From contig JAFOBR010000040.1 in assembly GCA_017381715.1 (NCBI GenBank), positions 1 to 41,153 of the forward strand: a stretch of 41,153 nucleotides of DNA. Reading direction: 5' to 3'. How positions within the stretch are numbered: the stretch's first letter is position 1; every line of letters starts with the position of its first letter. Below the pieces are notes generated by a model. That model was not told the origin of the DNA. It worked only from the letters and a program-made list of their open reading frames with translations, and searched no databases. The stretch comes from Clostridia bacterium. Lineage in GTDB: Bacteria > Bacillota > Clostridia > Oscillospirales > CAG-382. Shown piece by piece: positions 24,955 through 33,519 of this stretch. The position numbers were made by a program, and so were the translations under genes.

Positions 24955-26877
24955 ATGAAAAAATATTTGAGAGATTATCTTAAACTTGTAAAAACAAACA
25001 TTAACGCTCTTAATAATTCAGATAAAACTTTTAAATCGGTATACGAGATAATGTTTGGCAATCCTGCCGCTATCGCCGCCGAGACAAGCGATGGATTCCG
25101 TATCCGTGAGCATTCCTACGGTGAAGTAAAGGATATGATAGAACGCGCCTCCGAATCGCTTTACGCACGTATAGGCGCCACTCGCGGTTACGTGGCTTTG
25201 GATATGGATAACTGTCTTGAATGGATCGTTGCCTTCTGGGCTATTCTCCGCAGCGGAAACAAGCCTTATCTGGTTAACCGCCGTCATCCTCTCAATATGT
25301 CCAAAGGACTTATAGAAACGCTCGGAATAAAATACATAATCGGAAAAAAAGAAACGGCTCTCCCCGGTGAATTTATAGATATTACCGCCCTTCCCGAAGG
25401 AAACTCTTTTGAGGATTGCTTTGAGGATGAGATCGCTTTGTCTACCTCCGCTACCACTCTCAAGCAGGTCGTATGCTTCTATACGGGTAACGAGATAAGC
25501 GAGCAGGTGCTTAACGCCGGGCCCATGTTTAAAGAAAATATGGCTATTGCCGTACATGTAAACGGCAGATTAAAGCAGATATGCTTTTTGCCCTTCTACC
25601 ACGTTTTCGGTCTTATTGCCGTGTATTTCTGGCACGCTTTTTACTGGAACACCATGGTATTTCCCAAGGATATGTCCGGCGAAACTCTTATGAAGACCTG
25701 CCGTGCCCACGAAGTTACCCACGTTTTTGCCGTACCGCTTCTCTGGCATACTATTGAAAAGCAGGTAATGCGTGAAATAAACAATAAAGACGAAAAGACA
25801 AGACAGCGCTTTGAAAAAGGTACTGCACTTTGCCTTAAGGTTCAAAACTTAAGCCCCGCTTTGGGTAACTGGCTTTCCCGCAAGCTTATGACCGAGGTTA
25901 CGGATAAGCTCTTCGGTCCCACGGTACGTTACTGTATTTCCGGCGGAAGCTACATAAAAGAATCTACGCTTCAATTGTTTTCCGCAATCGGTTATCCCTT
26001 GCATAACGGCTACGGTATGAGCGAAGTGGGCATAACCTCGACAGAGCTCAGAAACAAGCCTTCGGAGCTTATGAAAAACAGCGTGGGCAAGCCCTTTGCC
26101 TCCATCGAATACAAGATAGACGAAGACGGTGTACTGCTTGTTAAAGGTAATTCCACCTGCAAGCGTATGCTTATAAACGGTGTGGAAAAGATCAACGAGG
26201 GTTGGTATAATACCGGTGATATCGTTGATTGTGTCGACGGATTTTACTATATCCGCGGAAGAAAAGGCGATTCCGTTATAGGCGAAAACGGTGAAAATAT
26301 AAATCCCGATACCATAGAGCAAGCCTTTGATATTCCCGAAGCAATGATGTATTCCGTAATCGGTATGGGTGAGGGAACAGATGAAAAACTTACTATGATC
26401 GTTCGCATCAACCCTTATTTAAACGGAGCTAAGCTTTCGGGTATGATCGCCAATATTTACAAAACCAATCAGACCCTTCCTCTGCCTATGCAGATAAGAG
26501 ATTTTTATATAACCTACGATCCCATTGCGTCCGAAACCGCCATAAAGGTTGGCAGACAGTATCTTAAAAACGCTCTTGCTGACGGAAGAGTTAAGCTTAT
26601 CCCCTTTAATGAAGTCAAGTTTACGGAAGCAGCGGAATTCGACGTGAATTCTCCGCTGGCGGATAAGGTTCGTACCATTGCCGCACCTATACTCGGTGTG
26701 GAAAAAGAGGATATAGGACCGGATACCCACGTAATGCACGAGCTGGGAGCATCCTCTTTGCAGTATTTTACTTTGCTTACAGAACTTTCTAAGGAATTTC
26801 CCATAGATTATTCCGATTCAAACAACTATTTTTATACTTTACGCGATTTCTGCGAATACATTGAAAGGCAGATTTAA
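24955..26877 (+). CDS. AMP-binding acyl-CoA/acyl-ACP synthetase-like protein fused to a carrier domain
   Basis: A 640-residue fusion. Residues about 1-540 are an ANL-superfamily adenylating domain with A5 motif GYGMSE, the A7 motif YNTGD, RGRKGD with the hinge, and a C-terminal Lys in ETAIKVGR. Residues about 565-640 are a phosphopantetheine carrier domain with the attachment site Ser601 in LGASSLQYF. Unusually, the phosphate-binding A3 loop, normally T-S-G-T-T-G-x-P-K, is here YTGNEISEQ, so activity or nucleotide handling may differ. The likely role is to activate a fatty or other acyl acid and load it onto its own carrier. GGAGAG lies 7 bases before the ATG; an in-frame TTG at 24940 overlaps that site and was rejected. 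First gene of a five-gene unit. Confidence 0.88.
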   Translation: MKKYLRDYLKLVKTNINALNNSDKTFKSVYEIMFGNPAAIAAETSDGFRIREHSYGEVKDMIERASESLYARIGATRGYVALDMDNCLEWIVAFWAILRSGNKPYLVNRRHPLNMSKGLIETLGIKYIIGKKETALPGEFIDITALPEGNSFEDCFEDEIALSTSATTLKQVVCFYTGNEISEQVLNAGPMFKENMAIAVHVNGRLKQICFLPFYHVFGLIAVYFWHAFYWNTMVFPKDMSGETLMKTCRAHEVTHVFAVPLLWHTIEKQVMREINNKDEKTRQRFEKGTALCLKVQNLSPALGNWLSRKLMTEVTDKLFGPTVRYCISGGSYIKESTLQLFSAIGYPLHNGYGMSEVGITSTELRNKPSELMKNSVGKPFASIEYKIDEDGVLLVKGNSTCKRMLINGVEKINEGWYNTGDIVDCVDGFYYIRGRKGDSVIGENGENINPDTIEQAFDIPEAMMYSVIGMGEGTDEKLTMIVRINPYLNGAKLSGMIANIYKTNQTLPLPMQIRDFYITYDPIASETAIKVGRQYLKNALADGRVKLIPFNEVKFTEAAEFDVNSPLADKVRTIAAPILGVEKEDIGPDTHVMHELGASSLQYFTLLTELSKEFPIDYSDSNNYFYTLRDFCEYIERQI

Positions 26878-26880
26878 ATT

Positions 26881-27543
26881 ATGCGCCAAGGTAAACCAAA
26901 CCAATTTGTACGCGCTTTTGTTCAGCTTACGGGCTTTATTCCCACAAGAATTTTTCTCCGTCCCAAGGTTTATTATATCAATAAAGAATCCCAAGGGAAA
27001 AAGCTTCCCAAGCCTTGCATTTTGATGTCCAATCACAAATCCTTAATGGATTTTGTGCTGTATATGAATATGTATCCTTTCCGCACCTTGCGTTTCCTCA
27101 TCGCAGAGGTTATGTTCAACAAGGGCAAAATGTTTGCAAAATTCCTCTTTTCCATCGGAGGTATCTTCGTTAACCGTGATACAAGAGATTTTTCCTTCGT
27201 TGCGGAATCGCTCAAGGTTCTTGATAACGGCGGTACTGTGGGCATTTTCCCTGAAAGTCGCCTCCCCGTGGACGGTAAGCCCTGGCCCTTTAAGCCCAGT
27301 GTGGTTTTTATAGCTCTGCGTACCGATGCGCCTATCGTTCCCATGTATACGGACGGGGCATACTCTTTGAAAAAACGTACCCGTGTAATGATCGGCGAAA
27401 AAATATATCTGCGTGATTATTGCGTGGACGAAAATCCCTCTCCCGAAGAAATAATGCGTCTTACCAAAATACTTGAGGATAAGACCTTTGCTCTGGGCGA
27501 GGAACTGAAAAAGCGTGTGGAAAAAGAAAATGGCAAAAAATAA
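26881..27543 (+). CDS. PlsC-type lysophospholipid acyltransferase (first copy)
   Basis: A 220-residue member of the 1-acyl-glycerol-3-phosphate acyltransferase family. It has the catalytic HX4D motif in SNHKSLMDF (about residues 44-52) and the glycerol-phosphate-binding FPESRLP block (about 124-130). It lacks a clear N-terminal membrane span but has hydrophobic surface stretches typical of interfacial PlsC proteins. It starts 3 bases after the synthetase-carrier gene and overlaps the second acyltransferase by 14 bases. The acyl donor may be the carrier domain of the upstream gene or the ACP downstream, which is inference from order. The substrate could also be a glycolipid or ornithine-type lipid. 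Confidence 0.9.
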   Translation: MRQGKPNQFVRAFVQLTGFIPTRIFLRPKVYYINKESQGKKLPKPCILMSNHKSLMDFVLYMNMYPFRTLRFLIAEVMFNKGKMFAKFLFSIGGIFVNRDTRDFSFVAESLKVLDNGGTVGIFPESRLPVDGKPWPFKPSVVFIALRTDAPIVPMYTDGAYSLKKRTRVMIGEKIYLRDYCVDENPSPEEIMRLTKILEDKTFALGEELKKRVEKENGKK

Positions 27544-28189
27544 AATATTTTCGTTATTCAATCCTAGATTTTTGCCTATGGACTACGGAAGAGCCCACTA
27601 TTTTTTGTTTCGGCTTTTTAAAGTCCGTTCCGTGGGACTTGACGGCAAAAAATATAAACGGGGTTTTAAAGGCGGAGCGCTTATCGCCGCAAACCACACG
27701 GGATTTTCCGATGCGGTTATGCTCGGCAGCAGCTTTTGGTACAGAAGAGTATTCTTTCTTGCTTCGGAAGAGGTAATGTCAAAGCCGGTCCGCGCATTTT
27801 TCTTAAAGCTTATTGGCTGCATTAAAATAGACCGCGGAATATCGGATATTGATGCTGTTCGAAAATCGGTTTCTGTTATAAAAGACGGGCATACTCTTGC
27901 TATTTTTCCTCAAGGCAGAATAGAAAAAGAGGATGGCGTTTCCGATATAAAATCCGGTGCCGTGCTTATCGCCCTTCAAAGCGGAGCACCCATAATCCCC
28001 GTGTATTCCAGACCGCCCCTTAAAAAGAGCAAAAAGCGTGTATATGTCATAGGAAATCCTTTTTACGCAAACGAATACTGCAAAAAGAAGTTCCCCTCCG
28101 TTTCGGATATAAACAATATTTCCGAACAGCTTTTGGAAAAAATCAACGAATGCCGCGCCGTATACGAAAAGATTACCCAAGGAGAGTAA
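27530..28189 (+). CDS. PlsC-type lysophospholipid acyltransferase (second copy)
   Basis: A 219-residue paralogue of the preceding protein with HX4D in ANHTGFSDAV (about residues 52-61) and FPQGRIEKE as the phosphate-binding block. The two copies differ strongly outside the motifs, so they probably act on different acceptors or positions. The ATG at 27530 was chosen; an upstream GTG at 27515 has no better ribosome site. It ends one base before the ACP gene. Confidence 0.88.
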   Translation: MAKNKIFSLFNPRFLPMDYGRAHYFLFRLFKVRSVGLDGKKYKRGFKGGALIAANHTGFSDAVMLGSSFWYRRVFFLASEEVMSKPVRAFFLKLIGCIKIDRGISDIDAVRKSVSVIKDGHTLAIFPQGRIEKEDGVSDIKSGAVLIALQSGAPIIPVYSRPPLKKSKKRVYVIGNPFYANEYCKKKFPSVSDINNISEQLLEKINECRAVYEKITQGE

Positions 28190-28190
28190 A

Positions 28191-28430
28191 ATGAACACTT
28201 TAGAACGTCTTAAAAAAGTTTTGGATAACGTTTTTGAAGGGGAGATAGATTCCGCTTCCGTAACCGAATCCTCTGTCCTTTCCGATGACGTTGGAATGAA
28301 TTCCATCGGAATGCTGTATATGGCAATGGGAATAGAGCAGGAGTTCGGTGTAAAGCTTACCAATGCCGATCTTCCCGATCTTGTTACCGTAGGAGACCTT
28401 GTGCGCAAGGTGGAAGAAAAGCAAAAATGA
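28191..28430 (+). CDS. Acyl carrier protein
   Basis: A 79-residue acidic four-helix carrier protein. The phosphopantetheine attachment site is Ser38 in GMNSIGM, where fatty-acid ACPs usually have DSL; the D-to-N and L-to-I changes suggest a specialised carrier and not the housekeeping AcpP. AAGGAGAG precedes the ATG. The stop overlaps the next start (ATGA). It is the second carrier encoded in this operon, after the domain fused to the synthetase. Confidence 0.92.
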   Translation: MNTLERLKKVLDNVFEGEIDSASVTESSVLSDDVGMNSIGMLYMAMGIEQEFGVKLTNADLPDLVTVGDLVRKVEEKQK

Positions 28431-28801
28431 TCTGGAAAACCGTCCGGCCTTCATACGGAGATATTATCCGTGTCAAGGTTTCGTTTTATTATCATTACGG
28501 TATATACGTTGATGACGATACGGTTATTCAGTTTGGGTATCCCGATAATACCGGCGTGAAACCCGAAGAAATTTCCGTTTTGGTAACAGACGTGTTTACC
28601 TTTTCCTGCGGAAATCTGTGCGAAACGGGAGTTTGCGAAAAGCAGGAAAAGAAAAAACGCCTTTCTCCCGAAAAAACCGTTTCCCGCGCAAAAAGCAGGT
28701 TGGGTGAAACGGGATACAATATCCTTGAAAACAACTGCGAGCATTTCGTTTACGACTGCGCCTTTGGTAAAGAGCATCCGTTTTTTCGAAAATCCAAATA
28801 A
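28427..28801 (+). CDS. LRAT-domain (NlpC/P60-like) protein
   Basis: A 124-residue protein with the fold signatures of lecithin:retinol acyltransferase-like proteins. His23 is in YYHYGIYV and the nucleophile Cys104 is in NNCEHFV. In this family the enzyme forms an acyl-thioester on Cys and moves acyl chains between lipids. The second family histidine, 12 residues after the first, is Gln35 here (VIQFG), which may weaken or tune activity. There is no signal peptide, so it works in the cytoplasm. Its four-base overlap with the ACP gene places it firmly in the acyl-activation operon, arguing for an acyltransferase or thioesterase role in lipid chemistry and not for peptidoglycan hydrolysis. Confidence 0.85.
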   Translation: MIWKTVRPSYGDIIRVKVSFYYHYGIYVDDDTVIQFGYPDNTGVKPEEISVLVTDVFTFSCGNLCETGVCEKQEKKKRLSPEKTVSRAKSRLGETGYNILENNCEHFVYDCAFGKEHPFFRKSK

Positions 28802-28805
28802 AAAT

Positions 28806-28845
28806 AAACATCCGATAATTTCTGCAATTATCGGATGTTTTTTGT
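28806..28845. terminator. Bidirectional intrinsic terminator
   Basis: AAACATCCGATAATT and AATTATCGGATGTTT form a 15-bp stem with a 5-base loop, followed by a T run, between convergent genes ending at 28801 and 28846. Confidence 0.92.
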
Positions 28846-29799
28846 TTAGTGAGACTGAATGAATTCTTTTACCGCGTTATCATAATCTTCGGTGTTGTTT
28901 ATACGCAGATGGCTGTGGCCTCCCTTGGGGAACCATACCAATTTTTTGTCCTTGCTTCCGCAGGCGGCAAAAAGTATCTTGCTTTTTTCGGGTACGGTGT
29001 AAATATCCTTTTCGCCGAAAATAAACAAAACGGGAATCTTTACCTTGCCAACATAATTAAGGGGACACTTTTTCATAATATCTACGCCGGTATGTTTTTT
29101 AACCTGACGCATTACCATACCGCAAACGGGGAACACAGGATGTCCGTCTGCTATCATATGGTTTTTAAAGGTTTCATAAAAATTAACGTAACAGCCTTCG
29201 TTAACCATGCCCTTTATACATTCGGGCATATCTTCGTCAACAGCGGCAAATATTGCTGTGCTTGCTCCTACGCAAACACCGTGAAGATATATTTGGTTAA
29301 TTCCTTCTTTTTCGTTAAGATATCTCGCCCACGCGTTTGCATCCTTGCCCTCGCATACACCCAGCGTGCTGTAAATGCCTTCGCTGTTTCCGTGGCTTCT
29401 CGGGTCGGGAAGAAATACGTTTATTCCCATTTCACCGTAAGGACGGGCGTAATAATAAGAATACATAAGGCTTTCACATCTGCCGGGAAGAATGATAACG
29501 CATTTATCGGAACCGAAATCATACAGTTCGCCAACCAGCTTCAAGCCGTCGTTGGTAATCGTTACCTCCCGCATACGGTCTTTGTTTTCTTCCGCCCAGG
29601 CACAGCCGGTGTTCCACATGGTAAGCTGTTCCTCGTTTTCGGGACAGGAGCATTCTCTCTTCCATTTGTCTGGCGAATTACGGACCAGCGTGTCCATATA
29701 TACTTTTCTTGAAATGGGAACGGTAATTTTAAGCATTACCGCAACGCCGATAACAGCGCTTAATGCAATTACCCCCAAGGCTATGTACAAATAAATCAA
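28846..29799 (-). CDS. Membrane-anchored alpha/beta hydrolase with a Cys nucleophile
   Basis: A 317-residue protein with an N-terminal membrane anchor (about residues 2-24) and an alpha/beta-hydrolase fold. The nucleophile elbow reads HGVCVGAS, so Cys176 stands where most relatives have Ser (G-x-S-x-G). The probable acid is the Asp in FGEKDIYTV and the base the His in GGHSH. Cys nucleophiles are known in dienelactone hydrolases. The start is TTG: a strong GGAGGG lies 7 bases before it, and no ATG or GTG is near. It sits between the LRAT operon and the Fak operon on the opposite strand. Substrate unknown; an ester or thioester of a lipid is plausible from context. Confidence 0.87.
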   Translation of the reverse strand: MIYLYIALGVIALSAVIGVAVMLKITVPISRKVYMDTLVRNSPDKWKRECSCPENEEQLTMWNTGCAWAEENKDRMREVTITNDGLKLVGELYDFGSDKCVIILPGRCESLMYSYYYARPYGEMGINVFLPDPRSHGNSEGIYSTLGVCEGKDANAWARYLNEKEGINQIYLHGVCVGASTAIFAAVDEDMPECIKGMVNEGCYVNFYETFKNHMIADGHPVFPVCGMVMRQVKKHTGVDIMKKCPLNYVGKVKIPVLFIFGEKDIYTVPEKSKILFAACGSKDKKLVWFPKGGHSHLRINNTEDYDNAVKEFIQSH

Positions 29800-29854
29800 T
29801 GATTTTCCCTCCGTGTGTGTATTATATTTGTGTTACCAAATATGATGCTTTACA

Positions 29855-29883
29855 ATTATACCATACTATTTGCTATTTTCCAA
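29855..29883 (-). promoter_or_regulatory. Promoter of the Cys-type hydrolase gene
   Basis: Minus strand: TTGGAA (29878-29883), 17-base spacer, TATAAT (29855-29860), with TGG in front of the -10. It is divergent from the fak promoter about 30 bases away. Confidence 0.7.
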
Positions 29884-29913
29884 TATAAATTTTTATAAAA
29901 AAATGTTTTTTTG

Positions 29914-29942
29914 TTGAAAAAACAATAATACTGTGGTATAAT
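29914..29942 (+). promoter_or_regulatory. Promoter of the fakB-fakB-fakA operon
   Basis: TTGAAA (29914-29919), 17-base spacer, TATAAT (29937-29942) with TGG before it (extended -10). The short inverted repeat TTGTT...AACAA overlaps the -35 and could be an operator. The predicted transcription start near 29949 excludes the in-frame ATG at 29955 as a normal start. Confidence 0.8.
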
Positions 29943-29981
29943 CGTGCCGATAATATGTTTTTTCAGAAAGGCAAAGCTGCA

Positions 29982-30914
29982 ATGAACGAATTCGTTATTA
30001 TTCCCGATAGCTCGTGCGATCTTACCGCAGAACTGAGAGAACGCTTCGATATTCCCGATTATCTTCACGGCACGGTGTATTTCCCCGATGGACGTACGGA
30101 AAACGCAGATCTGGATTGGGGTGTGATCTCACCTGAAGAATTTTACAAATCCATGAGCGGTAGAAACGTTTTGTACAAGACCTCCACCTTTACGGAGCAG
30201 GAGGGATACGAGATATACGAAAAGTATCTTAAGCAGGGAAAGGATATATTAAGCATATCCCTTTCTTCCGCACTTTCGGGAACCTACAGTCTTTGTATGC
30301 GCATTGCCGAGGATCTTATGAACAAATATCCCGGCAGAAAGATAATATGTGTGGATTCTCTTCGTTATTCAACCTCTATGGCGCTTCTCACCGTGTTGGC
30401 GGCACGAAAGCGTAACGAGGGAGCAACGATAGAAGAAACAGCAGATTATATCAATAATATCCGTGGTTCTATTCATCAGATGGGTCCTATGGACGATCTG
30501 TTCTTCCTTGTGAAAACAGGCAGAATTTCCAACTTTAAGGCGCTGTTTGGAACTCTTGTAGGCGTTAACCCTATGGCAGATTTCAATTCCAAAGGTCTTG
30601 CGGAGGTTATCGTTAAGTTTAAAGGCAAGCGCTCAGCCCTTGAAGCTACTGTCAAGTATATGAAAGAAACTATCGTAGAACCGGAAAACAATATAGTTTT
30701 CGTTGCCCATTCCAACCGTCTTGCGGCAGCGGAAATGCTGGCTGATATGATACGTACCGAAATAGCTCCCAAGGAAGTTATTATCACTCACGTGGGTATG
30801 GCGTGCGGTCCTTCTATCGGTCCCGGTCTGTGTGCCGCATTCTATCTCGGAAAACCTATTTCCGATGGACTTATCGAAGAAAAGGAAATAATGCAAAGAA
30901 TTTCGGGTAAATAG
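29982..30914 (+). CDS. fakB: DegV-family fatty acid-binding protein (FakB-like, first copy)
   Basis: A 310-residue DegV-fold protein. In the fatty acid kinase system FakB holds a free fatty acid and presents it to FakA for phosphorylation. Family marks are the N-terminal strand VIIPDSSCDLT, the SLSSALSGTY block with the Ser/Thr that bind the carboxylate, and VKTGRISN. The start at 29982 was chosen because GAAAGG is upstream and other DegV proteins begin directly at this strand. The next gene is a second FakB, 21 bases downstream, then FakA. Confidence 0.93.
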   Translation: MNEFVIIPDSSCDLTAELRERFDIPDYLHGTVYFPDGRTENADLDWGVISPEEFYKSMSGRNVLYKTSTFTEQEGYEIYEKYLKQGKDILSISLSSALSGTYSLCMRIAEDLMNKYPGRKIICVDSLRYSTSMALLTVLAARKRNEGATIEETADYINNIRGSIHQMGPMDDLFFLVKTGRISNFKALFGTLVGVNPMADFNSKGLAEVIVKFKGKRSALEATVKYMKETIVEPENNIVFVAHSNRLAAAEMLADMIRTEIAPKEVIITHVGMACGPSIGPGLCAAFYLGKPISDGLIEEKEIMQRISGK

Positions 30915-30935
30915 TAACTTGTTTATCGGTGTGTT

Positions 30936-31826
30936 ATGAGAGATTATATAGTTATCGGAGATTCCACCTGCGATCTCACTGCGGAGATTCGCAGTAAATA
31001 CAATATTGAATATTTAAAAATGAATTTCGTTGCAAACGGCGAAGAGCACGCCGCTTCTTTGGATTGGGATGAATATTCACCCAAGGAATTTTATGATCTT
31101 ATGCGCAACGGAGTGAATATAAGAACTACTCAGGTCCCCCGCGAAGAATTTATGACCGTTTTTACTTATTGGTTGGAGCAAGGTAAGGATATACTCTACG
31201 TTTCCTGCTCGTCCGGTCTTTCCGGTTCTGTAAATCTTGCAAAAGTGGTTGCAGCCGAGCTTTTGGGGAAATACCCCCAAGCAAAGATATGCTGTGTGGA
31301 TTCGCTTATCAGCTCTTTGGGACAGGGTATGCTTTTGGTTAAAGCGGCGCTTATGCGCAACGAGGGCAAGAGTATAGAAGAAACAGTTTGCTGGCTGGAA
31401 GAAAACAAACTTAAAGTGAACCAGTGCGGTACTGTGGACAGTCTTGAGTATTTGCGCAGAGCAGGCAGAGTAACTGCCGCAAGTGCCTTTCTCGGCAATA
31501 TTTTCGGCGTAAAGCCCCTTATTATATCCGATGTTAAGGGACATAATTATGCCTACCGAAAGGTAAAGGGAGCCGCCAACGCCCGCAAAGAAATGGCAAA
31601 AGACACTGTGGCGGCGGCTGAAGATGCCGAAAACAGTATTCTGTGCATTTCACACGGCGACGCTTTGGCGGAAGCCGAAAAGCTTCGTGACGAGGTTTTT
31701 GCGCTTTGTAAATTCAAGCAAGTGTATATTACCAACATAGGCCCCGTAGTAGGCGCATCGGTAGGCCCCGGCACTCTTATTACATACGTTTACGGCAAGC
31801 CCGTAACTATCGAAGGGAAAGAATAA
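30936..31826 (+). CDS. fakB: DegV-family fatty acid-binding protein (FakB-like, second copy)
   Basis: A 296-residue paralogue of the preceding protein with VIGDSTCDLT, SCSSGLSGSVN and RRAGRVTA. Two FakB proteins with different chain preference (saturated versus unsaturated) are known in Staphylococcus; the divergence between these two copies is consistent with the same division, but the chain preference of each cannot be read here. It ends 6 bases before fakA. The ribosome site is weak. Confidence 0.92.
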   Translation: MRDYIVIGDSTCDLTAEIRSKYNIEYLKMNFVANGEEHAASLDWDEYSPKEFYDLMRNGVNIRTTQVPREEFMTVFTYWLEQGKDILYVSCSSGLSGSVNLAKVVAAELLGKYPQAKICCVDSLISSLGQGMLLVKAALMRNEGKSIEETVCWLEENKLKVNQCGTVDSLEYLRRAGRVTAASAFLGNIFGVKPLIISDVKGHNYAYRKVKGAANARKEMAKDTVAAAEDAENSILCISHGDALAEAEKLRDEVFALCKFKQVYITNIGPVVGASVGPGTLITYVYGKPVTIEGKE

Positions 31827-31832
31827 ACAATA

Positions 31833-33458
31833 ATGCAGACAAACCGCCTGAACGGAAGCGATTTAAGACTTCTGTTGGAAAACGGCTTTAAAAACTTAAA
31901 ATTAAATTCAGATACAATAAATAACCTGAACGTTTTTCCCGTTCCCGACGGAGATACGGGTTCGAATATGGCAAAGACCTTCGAGGGCGGATTTTCCGCA
32001 CAAGTAAGCGAAAACGTTTCGGAATATATGGCAGGATTTTCCAAAAACACCCTAATGTCGGCAAGAGGAAATTCCGGAGTTATCTTCTCTCAGTTTATAC
32101 GGGGATTTGCCATCGGTTGTGAAAACAAGACAGAACTTGATATTCCCGATTTCGCCCTTGCTTTTTCTTCTGGTGTAAAATACGCTTATAAATCCGTGTT
32201 AAATCCCGTGGAGGGAACAATGCTTTCCGTTTTAAAGGACGGAGGCAAGCGTGTGCTGACCGATTGTGAAAAGTATTCGTCCTTTGAGAAATGTTTTGAA
32301 GCGCTTTGTGCAGAGACGCGCCGTTCGCTTGAGAACACCCCCAACCTTTTGCCCGTGCTTAAGGAAGCGGGTGTGGTTGATAGCGGCGGAGCAGGTGTTT
32401 TGTGCGTGTTTGAGGGAATGCTGTCTGCACTCAAGGGCGAATTTATAGATACCGTAAGCGTTTCGGAAATGGTATTCAATTCGGCTTCAAGCAATTCCTT
32501 TGATTCGGATTCCGTTTTTGAATACGGATACTGTACAGAATTTATATTACTGCTTCTTAATTCAAAGACAGATGTAAAAAACTTTGATCACAACAACTTT
32601 ATTTCAAAGCTGGAAGTTCTTGGCGAATCTATCGTCTCCGTGTGCGACGGGGAGATCGTCAAGGTGCATATACATACCTTTGAGCCCAACAAGGTTTTGG
32701 AATTGGGACTTGAATACGGCGAATTTCTTAACGTAAAGATAGAAAATATGTCCGTTCAGCATAACGAAACCCAAAACGATACGGCAGAAAAAGTAAAATA
32801 TGCAGTAGTTGCGGCGGTTTCGGGAGACGGACTTAAATCTTATTTCAGCGAAATAGGCGTTTCCGCTATCGTTGACGGGGGACAGACACAAAACCCCTCT
32901 GCAGATGATTTTATAAAGGCGTTCAAAACGCTTAACGCAGAAAACATTATAGTTTTACCCAACAATTCCAACGTGTTTTTAACCGCAAAGCAAGCGGCTG
33001 AAATGTATAACGGCGCTTTGGTAACCGTAATTCCTTCCCGTTCTGTTGCGGAAGGTTATTCCGCACTTTCTATGATGGATCTTTCTCTTGAAACCGTTGA
33101 TGAAGTGTCCCAAAGTATGCTTGACAGTATGAAGTACGTAACAACCGGATACGTAACCGTCGCTACAAGAGATACGAAAATTTCTGGTATTGATATTAAA
33201 AGAGGCGATTATATCGGATTGGATGACGATAACATCCTTTGTGCCTGTCAAAATAAGCTGTCTGCGGTTTCCGGTATTTTGGAAAATCTCGAGGATATCG
33301 ACGATAAGCAGGTCATCACCGTCTTTTACGGTGCGGACGTAACACATTCCGAGCTTGTTCAGCTTAAGACCATGCTTGAAACGAACTATCCCCTTATCGA
33401 ATGCGGCTATGTTCGTGGTGGTCAGGAAGTATACAGCTTCATTCTTGCAATCGAATAA
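31833..33458 (+). CDS. fakA: Fatty acid kinase catalytic subunit (DAK2/YloV family)
   Basis: A 541-residue kinase. The N-terminal DhaL-like domain has the ATP/Mg site NVFPVPDGDTGSNM (about residues 30-44) and ARGNSGVIFSQ (about 76-87). The middle contains DSGGAGV, and the C-terminal domain ends in YVRGGQEVYSFILAIE, like FakA of Gram-positive bacteria. It phosphorylates FakB-bound fatty acids to acyl phosphates, the donor for PlsY or, through PlsX, for acyl-ACP. Gene order fakB-fakB-fakA-plsX makes the pathway assignment strong. Confidence 0.95.
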   Translation: MQTNRLNGSDLRLLLENGFKNLKLNSDTINNLNVFPVPDGDTGSNMAKTFEGGFSAQVSENVSEYMAGFSKNTLMSARGNSGVIFSQFIRGFAIGCENKTELDIPDFALAFSSGVKYAYKSVLNPVEGTMLSVLKDGGKRVLTDCEKYSSFEKCFEALCAETRRSLENTPNLLPVLKEAGVVDSGGAGVLCVFEGMLSALKGEFIDTVSVSEMVFNSASSNSFDSDSVFEYGYCTEFILLLLNSKTDVKNFDHNNFISKLEVLGESIVSVCDGEIVKVHIHTFEPNKVLELGLEYGEFLNVKIENMSVQHNETQNDTAEKVKYAVVAAVSGDGLKSYFSEIGVSAIVDGGQTQNPSADDFIKAFKTLNAENIIVLPNNSNVFLTAKQAAEMYNGALVTVIPSRSVAEGYSALSMMDLSLETVDEVSQSMLDSMKYVTTGYVTVATRDTKISGIDIKRGDYIGLDDDNILCACQNKLSAVSGILENLEDIDDKQVITVFYGADVTHSELVQLKTMLETNYPLIECGYVRGGQEVYSFILAIE

Positions 33459-33469
33459 TATTAACAAAA

Positions 33470-33494
33470 CGGGAATGAGATTGGCTCATTCCCG
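33470..33494 (+). terminator. Stem-loop between fakA and plsX
   Basis: CGGGAATGAG and CTCATTCCCG form a perfect 10-bp stem with a 5-base loop. There is no T run after it on the plus strand (TAATACC follows), so it is likely a partial terminator, processing site or mRNA stabiliser and not a full stop. plsX begins 26 bases later. Confidence 0.6.
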
Positions 33495-33519
33495 TAATAC
33501 CTTATAAGGATATATTGTT

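Noticed and set aside
24860..24955. Possible FapR/FabT operator before the acyl-activation operon
   Set aside because: Some A/T-rich half-sites resemble parts of these motifs, but no full palindrome is present.
29955..29981. Nine-codon N-terminal extension of the first FakB
   Set aside because: The ATG at 29955 lies only about 6 bases after the predicted transcription start and has no ribosome site; ATG 29982 fits the family start.
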